From positions 58,788,001-58,852,000 of the forward strand of contig NC_057818.1 in the NCBI RefSeq assembly GCF_910594005.1: a DNA stretch of 64,000 nucleotides. The letters are read 5' to 3'. The DNA is from Cervus elaphus (Eukaryota; Chordata; Mammalia; Artiodactyla; Cervidae). The translations under genes and the position numbers were made by a program. How positions within the stretch are numbered: position 1 is the first letter of the stretch; each line of letters opens with the position of its first letter. The notes beneath the pieces were generated by a model. It had not been told where the DNA came from and did no database searches. It saw only the letters and a program-made list of their open reading frames with translations. Of the stretch, positions 22,594-35,055 are shown piece by piece.

Positions 22594-24294
22594 TTGGAGA
22601 ATATGATTAAGAATTTTAAGAAAGGATTCGATGGAGACTATGGGAAGAAAATGACACCCGGCCGGCTGCGTACCCTTTGTGAAGTCGAATGGCCTTCAGT
22701 GGGAGTTGGCTGGCCACCAGAGGGAACTATGGACTTAAATCTCATAAAGGCAGTCTATGCTATAGTTACGGGAAAGCCCGGACACCCTGATCAGTTCCCG
22801 TACATAGACTCTTGGCTGGGAATAGCCCAAGACCCCCCCAAATGGGCCCGTTTTTATGCTCATGGCGGGGAAGGAAAAATCTTGATGGCTCAAAAGATAA
22901 CCAAGGATGAGAAGGAAATTTTACAGGACCCTGAAGGAGATGAGCTTCCCCGACCTCCGTATTGGATGATGGTTCTGCCAGCTAGTAACACCGTGGCCAC
23001 CGGAGGAAGCAGCCAGGGACCGGTAAGCCTCCCGGACTCCTCAGGGGTCCTGACAGCTCCACAGGTTGTAGAGCCACCCTCCCAGCAGGCTCCAACCTCA
23101 ACTGGAGGGGCAATGAGCCCACCGGACTCTACCACCCCGGATGCTGCTCCTACTTTCCCTAAACTCTACCCTCCACTCCCAGTAAGTACTCACGGACGAC
23201 GGGGAGGAACCACTGGAATTAAACAAAGGCTCCGCTCTGCAAAAGAGCCAGAGGAAAAAATACCCTTGCAGATGCCCTTCAGAGAAGTTCAGCAACCCCC
23301 AGTGATAGGGGAGGATGGTAATTATCACCAAGCTCCTGTAACCTATTACTATCAGCCCTTTTCATCAACTGATATACTGAACTGGCAAAAACACACCCCC
23401 TCTTACTCGTTGGAACCCAAGCGTATGACTAGACTAATGGAGACTATTTTCCGCACTCATCTACCAACCTGGGACGATATAATGCAATTACTATCATCCC
23501 TCTTCAGTACAGAAGAGAGATACAGGATCAACGCTGAGGCAAGGAAATGGTTACAGGAGATGGTCCCTGAGGGCACTGCTAACCCAGAGAGGTGGATAGA
23601 ACAAGCCTTCCCCACTGACAGACCTAACTGGGACTATAATACAGAGGAGGGAAAAATCCAATTAGAAAGATACGGGACAGCGATTATACAAGGGCTTAGA
23701 AGGGGAGCCCGGAGGCCGATGGACATGTCTAAACCGGCCGGAATAGTTCAGAAGGGAAACGAGTCACCCTCCGAATTTTACGAGAGGCTTTGTGAGGCCT
23801 ACAGACTCTATACACCCATAGATCCAGAAGCTACGGGCTCCCAGATTGTTATAAATTCGTCATTCATCTCGCAAGCATTTCCTGACATAAAACGAAAGCT
23901 TCAAAAGACCGAGGGAGTTCTATCCATGTCTAGCTCTCAGTTGATTGAGATAGCAGACAAGGTGTTCCGGAATAGGGACGCGGAAATAGAAAAGAAATAC
24001 GAGAAGAGGGATAAAGACGAGCAGAGGAGAACAGATGAGAGGTTTGCAATGTTGGCTGCTGCGCTTGGAAAGTCTTCCGGAGACTTTTCCACCGCCAGAG
24101 CAAAGAAGACCCCCCTAGCTTCGAGGTCAGGACAGCCCTCCAACCGGTCCCAACGGAGGCCACGGGCTCCATTACAGCCAAATCAATGTGCCCGATGCCG
24201 CGGGTTTGGCCATTGGAAGAATGAGTGCCCAGAAGGAAGAAGGGAAAATAAATCCCTCCCAGTTGCAGAACTCACTAACATAGAGACTGAATAG
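22594..24294 (+). pseudogene. ERV gag (matrix, capsid, nucleocapsid), largely open
   Basis: An open frame of 566 codons encoding a gammaretroviral Gag-like polyprotein. In order it shows a matrix-like N-terminal region, a Pro-rich middle with RPPYW and LYPPLP, a capsid region with a major homology region at about residues 386-406, a charged coiled segment, and one CCHC knuckle (C-x2-C-x4-H-x4-C, residues 532-545). The frame opens at a TTG; its first ATG is at 22603. An upstream ATG-GGA (22574), the usual Met-Gly context for myristoylation, is in another frame and stops at 22604, so the natural N-terminus appears broken. The frame ends in TAG, and protease follows in the same frame, as in read-through gammaretroviruses. 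Confidence 0.88.
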
Positions 24295-27200
24295 GGACGC
24301 CGGGGCTCAAAGACATCAGGTCCCTGAGAGCCCATGGTAACTTTAAAAATTGGGGACCAAGACATTGACTTTATGGTGGACACCGGGGCAGAATTGTCTG
24401 TGGTAACTAAACCAGTGGCGCCACGGTCTAAAAGGACTGCTGCTGTAACTGGGGTTTCAGGAGAAGAAATGGTTAAGTCGTTTTGCCAGCCCAGAAAATG
24501 TCAGATGGGGGGTCACCAAGTGACTCATGAGTTCCTCTATATCCCTGAGTGCCCAGTACCCCTGCTGGGGAGAGACTTACTCTCCAAACTGGGAGCACAA
24601 GTGACTTTCTCTCCTGAAGAGAGGTCCACTTTTCGGGTGGGCACAACAACCTACTTACTCTCCCTCTCTGTGCCCCCTCAAGACGAATGGAGGCTACATG
24701 AGCCTCCTGGAGATAAACAAGACCAGGCAACAGAGTTGGAGAGAAGGCTGACTCAGCTGTTCCCTGAGGTCTGGGCCGAAGATAACCCCCCTGGGCTAGC
24801 TAGACACCAAGCCCCTGTAATAATAGAACTCAAACCTGGCGCAACCCCAGTGAGAAAGTGTCAATACCCAATACCCATAGAAGCCCGAACTGAGATTCTG
24901 CCTCACATCAACAGGCTAAAACAGGCAGGCATCCTGGTGGAATGTCAATCAGCCTGGAACACACCAATCTTGCTGGTAAAAAAGGAAGGAGGACAAGACT
25001 ATAGGCCTGTGCAGGATCTAGATTGGTCAATCAGGCCGCTGTAACTCTGCACCCGACCGTCCCAAACCCCTATACCTTACTTAGTCTCCTCCCACCTAAG
25101 ACAAGGATCTATACTTGTTTGGACCTCAAAGATGCCTTTTTCTGTATACGCCTAGCACCTGCATCACAACCCATCTTTGCCTTTGAATGGGAGGACCCCA
25201 TCGGAGGCAATAAGCAGCAGCTCACCTGGACTCGCCTCCCGCAAGGATTCAAAAACGAGCCAGCCATCTTTGGAGAAGCCTTGGCCTCGGACCTGGAACC
25301 TTTCCAGCCTGAAAGGTATGGATGTTGGCTCCTGCAATATGTGGACGACCTGTTGCTGGCCGCTGAGACCTGGGAAGAATGCTGGGAAGGGACCCGAGCG
25401 CTCCTCCAATTGCTGGCAGAAGCGGGATACCGAGTGTCCAGGAAAAAGGCACAAATCTGCAAGGAGAAGGTAAAGTATTTGGGGTTTGTCTTAAGGGAAG
25501 GCACAAGGTTGCTGGACCAATCTAGAAAGGAAGTAATTCTGAGGCTCCCCACGCCTAAGACTCGGCGGCAAGTCAGGGAGTTCCTAGGGACCACTGGATT
25601 CTGCAGGATTTGGATTCCAAGGTACTCTCAAATAGCCCAGCCCTTATTTGAGCTCCTGACAGGGCCTGAAGAAAATCCTGTAAACTGGACTGAAAAACAG
25701 CAGGAAGCCGTTGAGGAGCTGAGGCTAGCAACCACCTCCGCCCCCGCCTTGGGATTGCCAGACCTCACCAAACCATTCACCTTGTATGTGACTGAGAAAG
25801 ATAAAACAGCCATGGGGGTTTTGACTCAAACCTTGGGAACGTGGGACAGGCCAATAGCTTATCTTTCAAAGCGACTTGGTCACGTTGCCACCGGTTGGCC
25901 TGGCTGTCTGCGGGCAGTGGCCGCAGTCGCCTTACTGGTACGTGAGGCCACAAAGCTGACTTTTGGCCAGGACGTGATCGTAAAGGTCCCACATGAAGTC
26001 AACACCCCTTCGAGGAGACCCCCACAAATGGCTGTCAAATTCCCGGATTATTCAATACCAGGGACTGCAATGTGAAAACCCCAACCTCCGTATTGAACCT
26101 TGCCAGGGTTTAAGCCCGGCAACGCTTCTCCCAGTGGGAGAAGGAGGACCCACTCACGATTGCAAGGAAGTCTTAGAGGAGGTCTATGCTAGCCGTCCAG
26201 ACCTCCGAGACAGGCCAATTTCAAATCCTGACTGGACTCTGTATACTGATGGCACCAGCCTGGTAAAGCTAGGACAGCGACTCTCAGGCTATGCTGTAGT
26301 TACAGAGAGGACTGTTATAGAGGCCGGCCCCTTGCCACAACACTGGTCAGCCCAACGAGCAGAGTCATGGGCCTTAGTCCGGGCACTGCAGCTGTCAAAG
26401 GGCAAGAGAGTGAACGTCTACCCTGACCCCCGGTATCCTTTCGCTACACTCCACGTACATGGGGCGCTATACCGGGAGAGAGGCCTTCTAACGGCCAATG
26501 GAAAGGACATTAAGAATAAGGAAGAGATCTTGATTCTGTTAGACGCTGTCTGGAGCCCCACGGAGGTAGCAGTCATGCACTGCCATGGGCACCAGAAGGA
26601 AGACACCCCACAGGCTTGAGGAAATAGGCTGGCTGATGAGACCGCCCGGCGAGCAGCCGAGGACAGGAAAGAATCCGGGGAAATCCCCATGAGGACATTT
26701 GTCCTAGCTGAGCTACCCGAGCTGGCCCTAGACTCCCCGACATACACCAAGGCTCAAAACCAGCTAGCTGAAGCGGAGGGAGCCACCAAAACAGAGAAAG
26801 GATGGTGGGAACTGCCAGGTGGTAAGCTACTAGTGCCTGAAAGGATGGCCCCCTCTCTGGTGAGCCAAGCTCATCGTATGACTCACCTAGGACATGACAA
26901 ACTGGAGGACTTGATCCGAAGGTATTTTCTGGTTCCTCGCCTCTCCTCTCTATGTAGAATGGAATCCCAAAATTGTAACGCCTGCTCTCAGATTAACGCT
27001 GCTCCAGGGTGCAGACCAAAACCCCCAGGCATCCAATTAAAAGGTACCCCTCCTTTTGAACATCTGGAAGTGGCCTTCGCTGAGATGAAGCCATATCGTC
27101 ATTTTCATTACCTGTTGGTCTTGGTATGTACATTCTCGGGATGGGTGGAGGCCTTCCCCACCCGAACTGAAAGAGCATCAGAAGTGGCTCGGAGCCTGCT

Positions 27201-27954
27201 TAGGGAGATAGTTCCTCGATTTGGATTCCCCACCAGCATAGGATCAGATTACGGGCCAGCCTTCATATCGGATCTGATACAACGAGTAAGTAAAGCCATG
27301 AATGTAAAATGGAAGTTACACACTGCCTACCGGCCTCAGAGCTCCGGAATGGTAGAACGAACTAACTGGACACTAAAGGAGACATTTTCTAAGTGGATTA
27401 TAGAGACTGACTGTTCCTGGGTGGATTTACTTCCCATGGCCTTGCTCAAACTCAGGATGACCCCACGGTCCCATGGCTACTCTCCCTATGAAATTGTGTA
27501 TGGGAGGCCTCCTCCCATAATAAGACAGGTAACAACTGATATACTTCAGGTAGGAGGAGACGGGATATCACAGCAGATGGAACAACTAGGTAAGGTAATT
27601 AATCAAGTAACTAAGTTTGTGCAAGAAAGAATACCGTTCCCCTTGGGGGAGCAAATGCATGAGTTTATACCAGGGGACCAGGTATGGGTGAAAGACTGGA
27701 AACATGACTCCCTAGCCCCCCGGTGGAAAGGTCCTTATACTGTTGTTTTAACCACTCCTACCGCAGTTAAAGTTGCAGGCATTGCCCCTTGGATCCATCA
27801 CACCAGAGCGAAGAAGGCATACAACACTGACCCGGAAGACGCTGAGTGGACCACCCAGGAGGACCCCACCGACCCACGGGGAACCAAGATCATTCTGAAG
27901 AGGAAGAAGAGAACGAGATCCCAGACGAGCCTTCTACAGGATGGAGCTGGGTAA
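24295..27954 (+). pseudogene. ERV pro-pol, broken into several frames
   Basis: Order: protease (DTGAE at 24379-24393, LLGRDLL downstream), reverse transcriptase (LPQGFKN; YVDD at 25338-25349), RNase H (YTDGT near 26250; AES near 26358) and integrase (HxH/CxxC zinc region about 26870-26985; core to 27500). Breaks seen: TGA at 24325 just after the gag stop, a frameshift near 25019, another near 26005, and TGA at 26617 in RNase H. Integrase is otherwise open to 27954. Of the D,D-35-E triad, the second Asp (27247-27249) and Glu (27355-27357) remain, but the first position reads Ala (27073-27075). The end overlaps env by 14 nt. Confidence 0.9.
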
Positions 27955-29356
27955 ACGACTCCTGCTGCTCGGCCTCATCAACGCAATTCTGAACCTGACC
28001 AGTGTTCCTGCACAGGACAACGTCTTCATCTCGTGGGCACATTCTTACGCGAACTTCCACAACTCCTCCAACTGTTGGGTATGTGGGGCCATGCCCCTGT
28101 CAGTAATGGACGGACTCCCCTGGTGGGTATCGCCACTCCGTTATGGGGAGTTTATACCACTGTGTTCCTTCTTAGAGCAACAGAAAGGAACTTTTCTCTC
28201 TCTCACCAATCATAACCTTTCTTTGCTCTCCTGGTGTAAAAAGGAGCCATCAATGGGCCACGGACATAGGGTTACATTTAACATGAACACCAGCCTTATG
28301 GAAGTAACAAAGGCTTATACCTCATATATGAAAAATAAAAAGGAGAAGGGTTCTCTTACAAAAGGGGGACAGGCCTCCCAGTACCTTGAGCAATACTACC
28401 AGGCCTGGGATGAATATTTCTGGATGACTCCTGAGAAAGGACAGTTGATTACCCCTGCTACTATTTGCTGGGAACAAAAAGAACAGAAAGTTGGATTTGG
28501 AGACCACCCCCTAGACCCAAAAGAATTAAAATATATGGGTTATTTGCCCCCTGAATAATGTAAACAAGTCTTGGAAGTTACCTATCACCCCAATCAGTCT
28601 GTTCAGTGGCCCGGTTCCGACTGGAAATATAATCCTGGAATCCGCTGGGTAGCCCCCAATGGGACCCAGTGGCTCTGTGGGCTTAACTTATGGCCATGGT
28701 TACCAGTTGGCTGGGTGGGGCATTGCACATTAGGATTTGCTTTCGCCCATGGCAGTATTAAGCCTGGCCTACACCAGCCTCCAGTAAACCTGCCTTATCT
28801 GCATGCAAGATGGACACGATCTGTGTTCCAATGGTATGACTATCTTGCTGCCTTGTTTGTACCCTCTGTAGGAACAACAGATATCATGGTTAAGGTAGAG
28901 GCCTTAACTAATTTCACTAAACAGGCCCTCTTAGACAGTACAAAAGCCATTCAAGCTTTGAACGAAGAACAAATTCAGATGAGGAAGGCAGTAATTCAAA
29001 ATAGGATGGCATTAGACATACTCACAGCAGCCCAAGGAAGGACTTGCGCCGTAATTAAAATCGAATGTTGTGTGTATATCCCTGACCTGTCTGGAAATGT
29101 ATCTACTGCCTTGAAGGATAGGCAAAATCAAGAGAAAGCCATGTCTAATGAAAATATTCCCTTTTGGACTTCAGTTCTCTCCTGGGCAAAGGGAGACTGG
29201 TGGAAAACCATTGTAACTGTTGTTATAGTAATCTTAATCATACTGCTCTGTGGGCCCTGCTTCCTACAATGTCTTGTGAATTTTGTAACCCAGAGGTTGA
29301 TAGCATTCTCTCATGTGGGTGACAGGAGGGCTAAGGTACAATATCTCAATAAATGA
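27941..29356 (+). pseudogene. ERV env (SU-TM) with one internal stop
   Basis: A single frame interrupted by TAA at 28556-28558; 205 codons before and about 265 after. Surface part: hydrophobic signal peptide in the first ~24 residues, CWVC (28073-28084) of the CxxC type found in gammaretroviral SU, and several N-x-S/T sites. Transmembrane part: an RxxR possible cleavage site at 28808-28819, a hydrophobic stretch behind it, a heptad region, C-x6-CC (29045-29071), a membrane anchor near 29210-29265 and a short tail. Total length about 470 codons, short for the genus but within the ERV range. The stop should prevent a full Env protein. Confidence 0.88.
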
Positions 29357-29382
29357 TGCTCGTTATGGAAACTAAGAGCATC

Positions 29383-29394
29383 AAGAGGGGGGAA
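29383..29394 (+). promoter_or_regulatory. ERV polypurine tract
   Basis: AAGAGGGGGGAA directly abutting the 3' LTR, the expected plus-strand priming site. Confidence 0.85.
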
Positions 29395-29923
29395 TGAAGA
29401 AGGAATTCATAGGGCCTGGACTCCATCTCAGGCCTGTCTGTGCTGATCGTGCGTGGCCACCTCTCCAGTGGACTCTGAACTCTGTGCTTAGCGCCTGTGG
29501 GAATGATAATGGAAGGATAAGACCCCCTCTGGGCAGGGGAATCTTGAAGAAGAGAAAACAGACGCTAATCACCCCTGCCTCCGGACACTATCTATCACAA
29601 TGTAAGCACAGGCTTATCGGTTATTAACTATTTGGAATGTAACTGTGGGCTTATTGATTATTGACTGTTTGAACACATAACACGCGAATGATGGGGTTAT
29701 TGTAGTTGTATTTACCCTTCCTTTGTTTATGTAAGTCTCAAGGGAATTGGGGTAGTGGGTTTGGACACGTACACATGGGGTATAAAAGATTTTCACAAAT
29801 GCTGGACGGGGTCCTTGGCTAAGAGGAGACTCTGCCTTGGGCCCGCCGGTGTAATAAACTGCACTCCACTATCTGCATTGTCCTTCTGAGTGAGTCTGTT
29901 TCCCAGAAAACGTGGCTATAACA
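29395..29923 (+). repeat. ERV 3' LTR
   Basis: 529 bp, from TGAAGAAGG to GGCTATAACA, with TATAAAA at 29781-29787 and AATAAA at 29853-29858. About 98% identical to the 5' LTR by manual alignment, and followed by CAAT. Confidence 0.93.
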
Positions 29924-30390
29924 CAATGAGCAAGGAAAAATTAAAGATAGAAGCATATTCATCTTTCTCATATTATGTATTCTAAAAAATATTCAGTCTG
30001 CATTCACCAGTACCAACTTTGTAGAAGATTTAGTTTCACAGCAGAAATGAGAATAAAGTTTAGACATTTCCCATATACCTCCCATATATGTCGACATGTG
30101 GACAATCTCCCTACTTAGCTTTCCCCACCAGAGTGAGCATTTGTTACCACTGATGAATCCACATGGGCAGTAAATAGATAAACTCTCTAGTTTACCCCTG
30201 TGTTCCTCTTTTAGGAATGTGCACTCCATACCTCTAGATAAATGTTTAATAACATGTGTCCAGCATGACAGTTTAACACAAATTATTTCATGGTCCAGAA
30301 AGTTCTCTAGACTTAGGATATTCATAGTCCCTCCTTTGAAACCCACAGTAATCATGGACCTTTTAAATCTCTTCTATATTTCTTACTAGA

Positions 30391-30597
30391 TTCCCAGGTG
30401 ACTGAGTGGTAAGGAATCTGCCTGCCGATGCAGGACATCCAGGTGATGCGGGTTCAGTCCTTGGGTCAGGAAGATCCCCTGGAAGAAAAGATGGCAACCC
30501 ACTCCAGTATCCTTTCCTGGGAAATGTATGGACAGAGGTGAGCCTGGCAAGCTACAGCTCCTGGGATCACAAATACTCAGACACAACTGAGCACACA
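30391..30597 (+). mobile_element. Bov-tA SINE, unit B
   Basis: Paralogue of 6346-6552 at the equivalent position beyond the ERV. Confidence 0.85.
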
Positions 30598-30682
30598 TGA
30601 GAACATTTACCTACACCAAAAGTCATATTGTAGAAATCCTACCTTTTGTAGCATTTTCAAATGGGCTTCTTTCACTTGGTAA

Positions 30683-31238
30683 TGAAGGAGGAAACAGACA
30701 GAGCTGAACTCCGTCTTAGGCCAGGCTGTGAGCATTAGGCTACACGCACGGTCACCCTCCCAGTGGACTCTGAACTTTGCACCCCGGTGTATATGGAAAA
30801 GGCATACCAATGTAAAATCAGATTCCACCCCGGCCCCCCGATAAAAGAGCCTCAAGACTTCTACTTGGACTCTGTTGCCTAAAAGAATATGTTAATTATC
30901 TCTGTAACAGAACAAAGTGGTGAATTCCATTCTGTTTATTGGGATATGACCACAGGCCTGTTGATAAATATCCACTGTTTATTTAGTCCTGTGGCACAAG
31001 AATCATGGGTTAACTTTGATCGTATCTCTCTTTTACCTTGTCCAGACTAGTTTCAAGGAATTTGGGGAGGTGGGTTTGAGCAAGTACACTTAGGGTATAT
31101 AAAGTTTTCACAAACACTGTTTGGGGTCCCTGGCTAAGAGGAGACTCTGCCTTGGCCCCGCCGGTGTAATAAACTACACTCCACTATCTGCATTGTCCTT
31201 CTTAGTCAGTTTGTTTCCCAGAACACATGGCTACAACA
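30683..31238 (+). mobile_element. Solo ERV LTR, unit B
   Basis: Paralogue of 6639-7193 (TGAAGGAGG ... GGCTACAACA), with TATATAAAG and GTAATAAACTACACTCC. GTAA precedes it; the 3' copy of the duplication has mutated to ATCA. Confidence 0.83.
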
Positions 31239-31492
31239 ATCAAATGCATGGAATGATTGTCAATGTATTTTATGTCTTGAATGCTTAACATGCAAAAGCT
31301 TAAGAACTACCTCTGCGCCTGTATTCCTGCTCAGTAAATAAGTTCATCAATACCATTTTTTAAGTTCCATACATATCTGTTAAGACAATATTTGTACAAA
31401 TATAGAGATCAGACGTGGACACAGCAGGAGAAGAAGAGGGGGACCAATTGAAAGGGTACCATTGACATATGTACACCACCATGGGTAAAACA

Positions 31493-31843
31493 TTGGAGAA
31501 GACTCTTGAGAGTCCCTTGGACTGCAAGGAGATCCAACCGGTCCATCCTAAAGGAAATCAGTCCTGAATATCTATTGGAAGGAATGATGTTGAAGCTGAA
31601 ACTTCTATATTTTGGCCACCTGATGTGAAGAACTGACTCATTTGAAGAGATGTTGACACTGGGAAGGATTGAAGGGAGGAGGAGAAGGGGACGACAGAGG
31701 ATGAGGTGGTTGGATGGCATCACTGACTCAATGGACATGAGTTTGAGCAAGGTCCAGGATTTGTTGATGGACAGGGAGACCTGGCATGCAGCAGTCCATG
31801 GGGTCACAAAGAGTCAGGCACGACTGAGCAACTGAACTGAACT
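31493..31843 (+). mobile_element. BovB LINE 3' end, unit B
   Basis: Paralogue of 7447-7797, ending 'gcacgactgagcaactgaactgaactga'. Confidence 0.85.
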
Positions 31844-31857
31844 GATGGTGAAAATAG

Positions 31858-32500
31858 GTAGATGGTCGGAAGCTGCTGTTTACCACAGGGAGCTCAGCTT
31901 GGCGCTCTGTGCTGACCAGAGGGGTGAAATGGAGACCACGGGAAGGAGGTCGAAGAGGGAGTAGATTTATGTATAGTTATGGCTGAATGATGATTTCATA
32001 CAGCACAAATCAGCACAACATTGTAAAGCAATTATATTCCAATGCGTGTATATATATATATACATATGTCATATATATATATATATATATGTCTCAAAAG
32101 GGGAAAAAAGCTAAACAGACTGGTCACCGGTGGTGGAGAATCCATCTGACACTGTGGGGGGGAAATGGCCTCATCCCTGGTCCAGGAATACTCCACATGC
32201 TGTGGGGAGACTAAGCCTGTGCCCCACAGCTGCTGAGGCTGGGCGGGGCAGCTTGCTCTTTTCCATGGGCAGGAGGCAAAAGAAAGATGCTCACCACCGC
32301 TAAACAATAAGAAATGCAGAACAAAGCTACAGGGATGTATCACCGCATGCCAGTCAGAACAATGAGCAAAACGCCCATTAATAATATCACAAACGCTGAA
32401 GGGGCTTGGAGATCAGTGAACCTCCTACATGGCTGGAGAGAATGTAAGCTGGTGCAGTCACGTGGGAGGACCGTGTGGAAGTTCCTTAAAAAACATAACC
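31858..32500 (+). mobile_element. L1 3' UTR, (TA)n tract, CHR-like SINE and L1 ORF2 remnant, unit B
   Basis: Same succession as 7810-8412. L1 tail to about 32047, an expanded (TA)n/(AT)n microsatellite at 32046-32091, SINE at about 32110-32245, L1 ORF2 end at about 32303-32500. All frames broken. Confidence 0.6.
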
Positions 32501-34713
32501 TCCTGATATTTAAGGAAATGAATTCCATGAAAAGTAGACAAAACAGATTAATCGACAAATTGACAAGCTTTACAGTTTTTAGTAAATCATCTGCAATTCT
32601 GAAATGACCAGTTTTGATCTAGCATTTCTAAATTCTCTAAGTTAAATGTGTAGGAATACACATACACTCACATATTCCTTCTTGGTCTTCTCACTAACAT
32701 GTTTACCTTCAGATATTAATATCTTGTATTCAATGTGTGTTATATAAATCATATTATGTATATATCTTCAGATATTTATATATTGCATTCAAAGTATGCC
32801 AAAGCCATGAGAAAACAGTTCCTTTAAGCCTTACAACACACATGTGGCTAAGAATTATACAGGGTAAGATTTTAGAAATCTTGGCTCCGAATTTTCCCAT
32901 CATAGCTTTTGCCTATTCTTTCTGTGACTTTGTTAAACTTACATTTGCTTAAATGAGCCCCTGAAAAGTTTTAGCGAACAGAAGAACAAAGGACAATTGC
33001 ACCAGGTGAGTTTATGACTCTAAGTCCTCAGAGAATGCACAGCAAGCCTTGAGGGCCCCTGAGGAAGGTCAAGGCTAGAACCAGGCAGAGAAAATTCCAG
33101 TACTTGGGGTTCAGACCTGACCCTGGGTGAAGTGCTGTGGGTGCCACAGGCTGAGTGTGGAGTGGTCCATTCAAACAAAGACGAGCAGGATGCTGGTGAG
33201 CTCAGAGGGGATCACTGAAGGCGGGGAGGGGGTGGGGGCTGTGCAGTAGACCCTGGGGTTCAGCAAGACTGCTGGTCCCGAGGAAGGGGTCATCTAGTGC
33301 AGGTTCTCACAGGACTGGCTGCTGTGAGTTCACGGACCTGCAGGCTGCCTGCTCCCCAGACAGACGCTGAGGCAGCAACAGCATGGAGCAGTTCAGGGGA
33401 GCTCTCAACAGTACTCTGTATGATCCTTCTTATTAGAACCACCATGATGTCCAAGTCAATAAAAATTGGAGAGGAGATACAACATAGAAATGGTGGGAAA
33501 TATATGAAGTTATGAGAGGTTTAATGGCAGGAAGGAACTAATTTCTACAGATGCCATCCCCCTGTGCTTCAAATAGTTTATCATTACGTTACCTTTCCTG
33601 CAACCTTAAATAGGTGGGAGAGGTTAATGCTGGAGGTGCGTTAACCCTTCATTCATTCCACATCATATGTAACACTGAAAAACCATTGACTTTTATTAAT
33701 TAAGATACATTAATTTTACACAGATGGAATAAAACCTTTTTCAATTGTTGTTTGATCCTTGATTAAAATACACATTACAAGCTTCTAAAAACTTTCCTGT
33801 TTCTCTGATGAAATGATCTGAGAATGTGATTTATATGGTTTACAAAATGGAAGCTAATTTACTAAACATGGATGGACATTCATTATATTAATATGACTTT
33901 TCCAGAAAGAGTTTTCTATACTTACATCAGATAGAAGAGAAGGTGTCCTTACTTCAAGCCTGCCAGATAATATGCATGATTTCTCTATGTTGATGTTATA
34001 AAAATACCTTAGATTTTCATGAACTATCCTTCTTTTATGCTTAAAAAGCAAGTGACATAATTATTGAAAACTTAGAACAAACTTCTGTCTTACTTTGAAT
34101 TATTCCCTGAACACTTACATAATGGTGACCACTGAGGTGTTTGACATCAGTGACAAATACCTCCATTCAGAGGTTTAGTGTGTATATAACACGACTGTGT
34201 TCTTAATCTTATAAATTGGAGAATAAATGTAAATGATTCCCACTTCATATAGAAGGGCTTCTCTTACCATTGGGCAACAACCATCACAAACAGAAGTTCA
34301 TATATAGAGTAGAAACAAATCACAGCATGTAGTAATTTGAGAGTTGAATTACATTCGTTTTGGGTCCTTAATAATCTGAAATAACTTAACATAGACAAGG
34401 ATACATTAATAATAATTATACCTCTGCAAATGTCCACCCCTTCATCTTGTGATCCATACTAACATATCATATTTGTATGTGTTTTACTTATGGAATACTT
34501 GCTACAGTGTTTCTGCTGAGACTAATTCAAGAAAAGTGGTACTAATGACATGCTTTCTAGGATGAATTTTCTGGTATTGAGTTACTTTTGATGTTTGATT
34601 AAGCAGTTTTTTACATTTTTTTAATTTCACTCATGTATCTTTCCAAAGAAAACACTCGTTTTTTCAAAATTGTATATTTGGGACCAACTTTTTTTTTTAT
34701 CACTGATTCATTT
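32501..34713. other. Gene 3 downstream / probable 3' UTR region, no gene seen
   Basis: Homologous to 8413-10632 and equally without coding signal. The GC-richer block is at about 33000-33420. Confidence 0.5.
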
Positions 34714-35055
34714 CTAGGGTTTCTCTGCACTATGTATTCTTTGATTGTGAGTGAGGTGATGACTGTGATGAAATGCTTTGCCACACTCCTTACATTTCTA
34801 ACATTTCTCTGCAGTATGATCTCTCTGATGTAGAGAAAGACCTGAACTCTGGGAAAAGGATTTGCCAGAGTCTGTACATTTATAAGGTCTTTCCCCGATA
34901 TGGATTCGCTGATGTTGACTTAAATTGGAACTCTGCTTAAAAGCCTTGCCACATGCTGTACATTTATAAGGTCTCTCCCCAGTATGGATTCGCTGATGTC
35001 GCGTAAGAAGTGAACAATTGATAAAGGCTTTGCCACATGCTGTAGATTTATAAGG
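34714..35055 (-). pseudogene. Untranslated remainder of gene 3 finger array
   Basis: In-frame continuation after the TGA at 35056. Three fingers are readable, ending in TAG at 34798-34800: the first has lost a zinc Cys (YKSTAC), the second is intact, and the last has lost a Cys (CTDSGK) and reads HQRDH. A fossil finger follows to about 34714. Extra damage here, compared with gene 2, suggests this truncation is older. Confidence 0.75.

Larger units (their letters stand above)
21288..29927 (+). mobile_element. Near-full-length gammaretrovirus-like ERV with target-site duplication
   Basis: A complete proviral layout on the plus strand: LTR, tRNA-Gly primer site, leader, gag, pro-pol, env, purine tract, LTR. 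The 4-bp duplication CAAT (21288-21291 and 29924-29927) and the uninterrupted paralogous sites in units A (about 5885) and C (about 51150) show a single insertion after unit duplication. By eye the two LTRs differ at about 11 of 530 positions plus one 2-bp indel (about 2%), so the insertion is evolutionarily recent. The element is defective: several stops and frameshifts in pol, one stop in env and an altered integrase active site. Confidence 0.93.
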
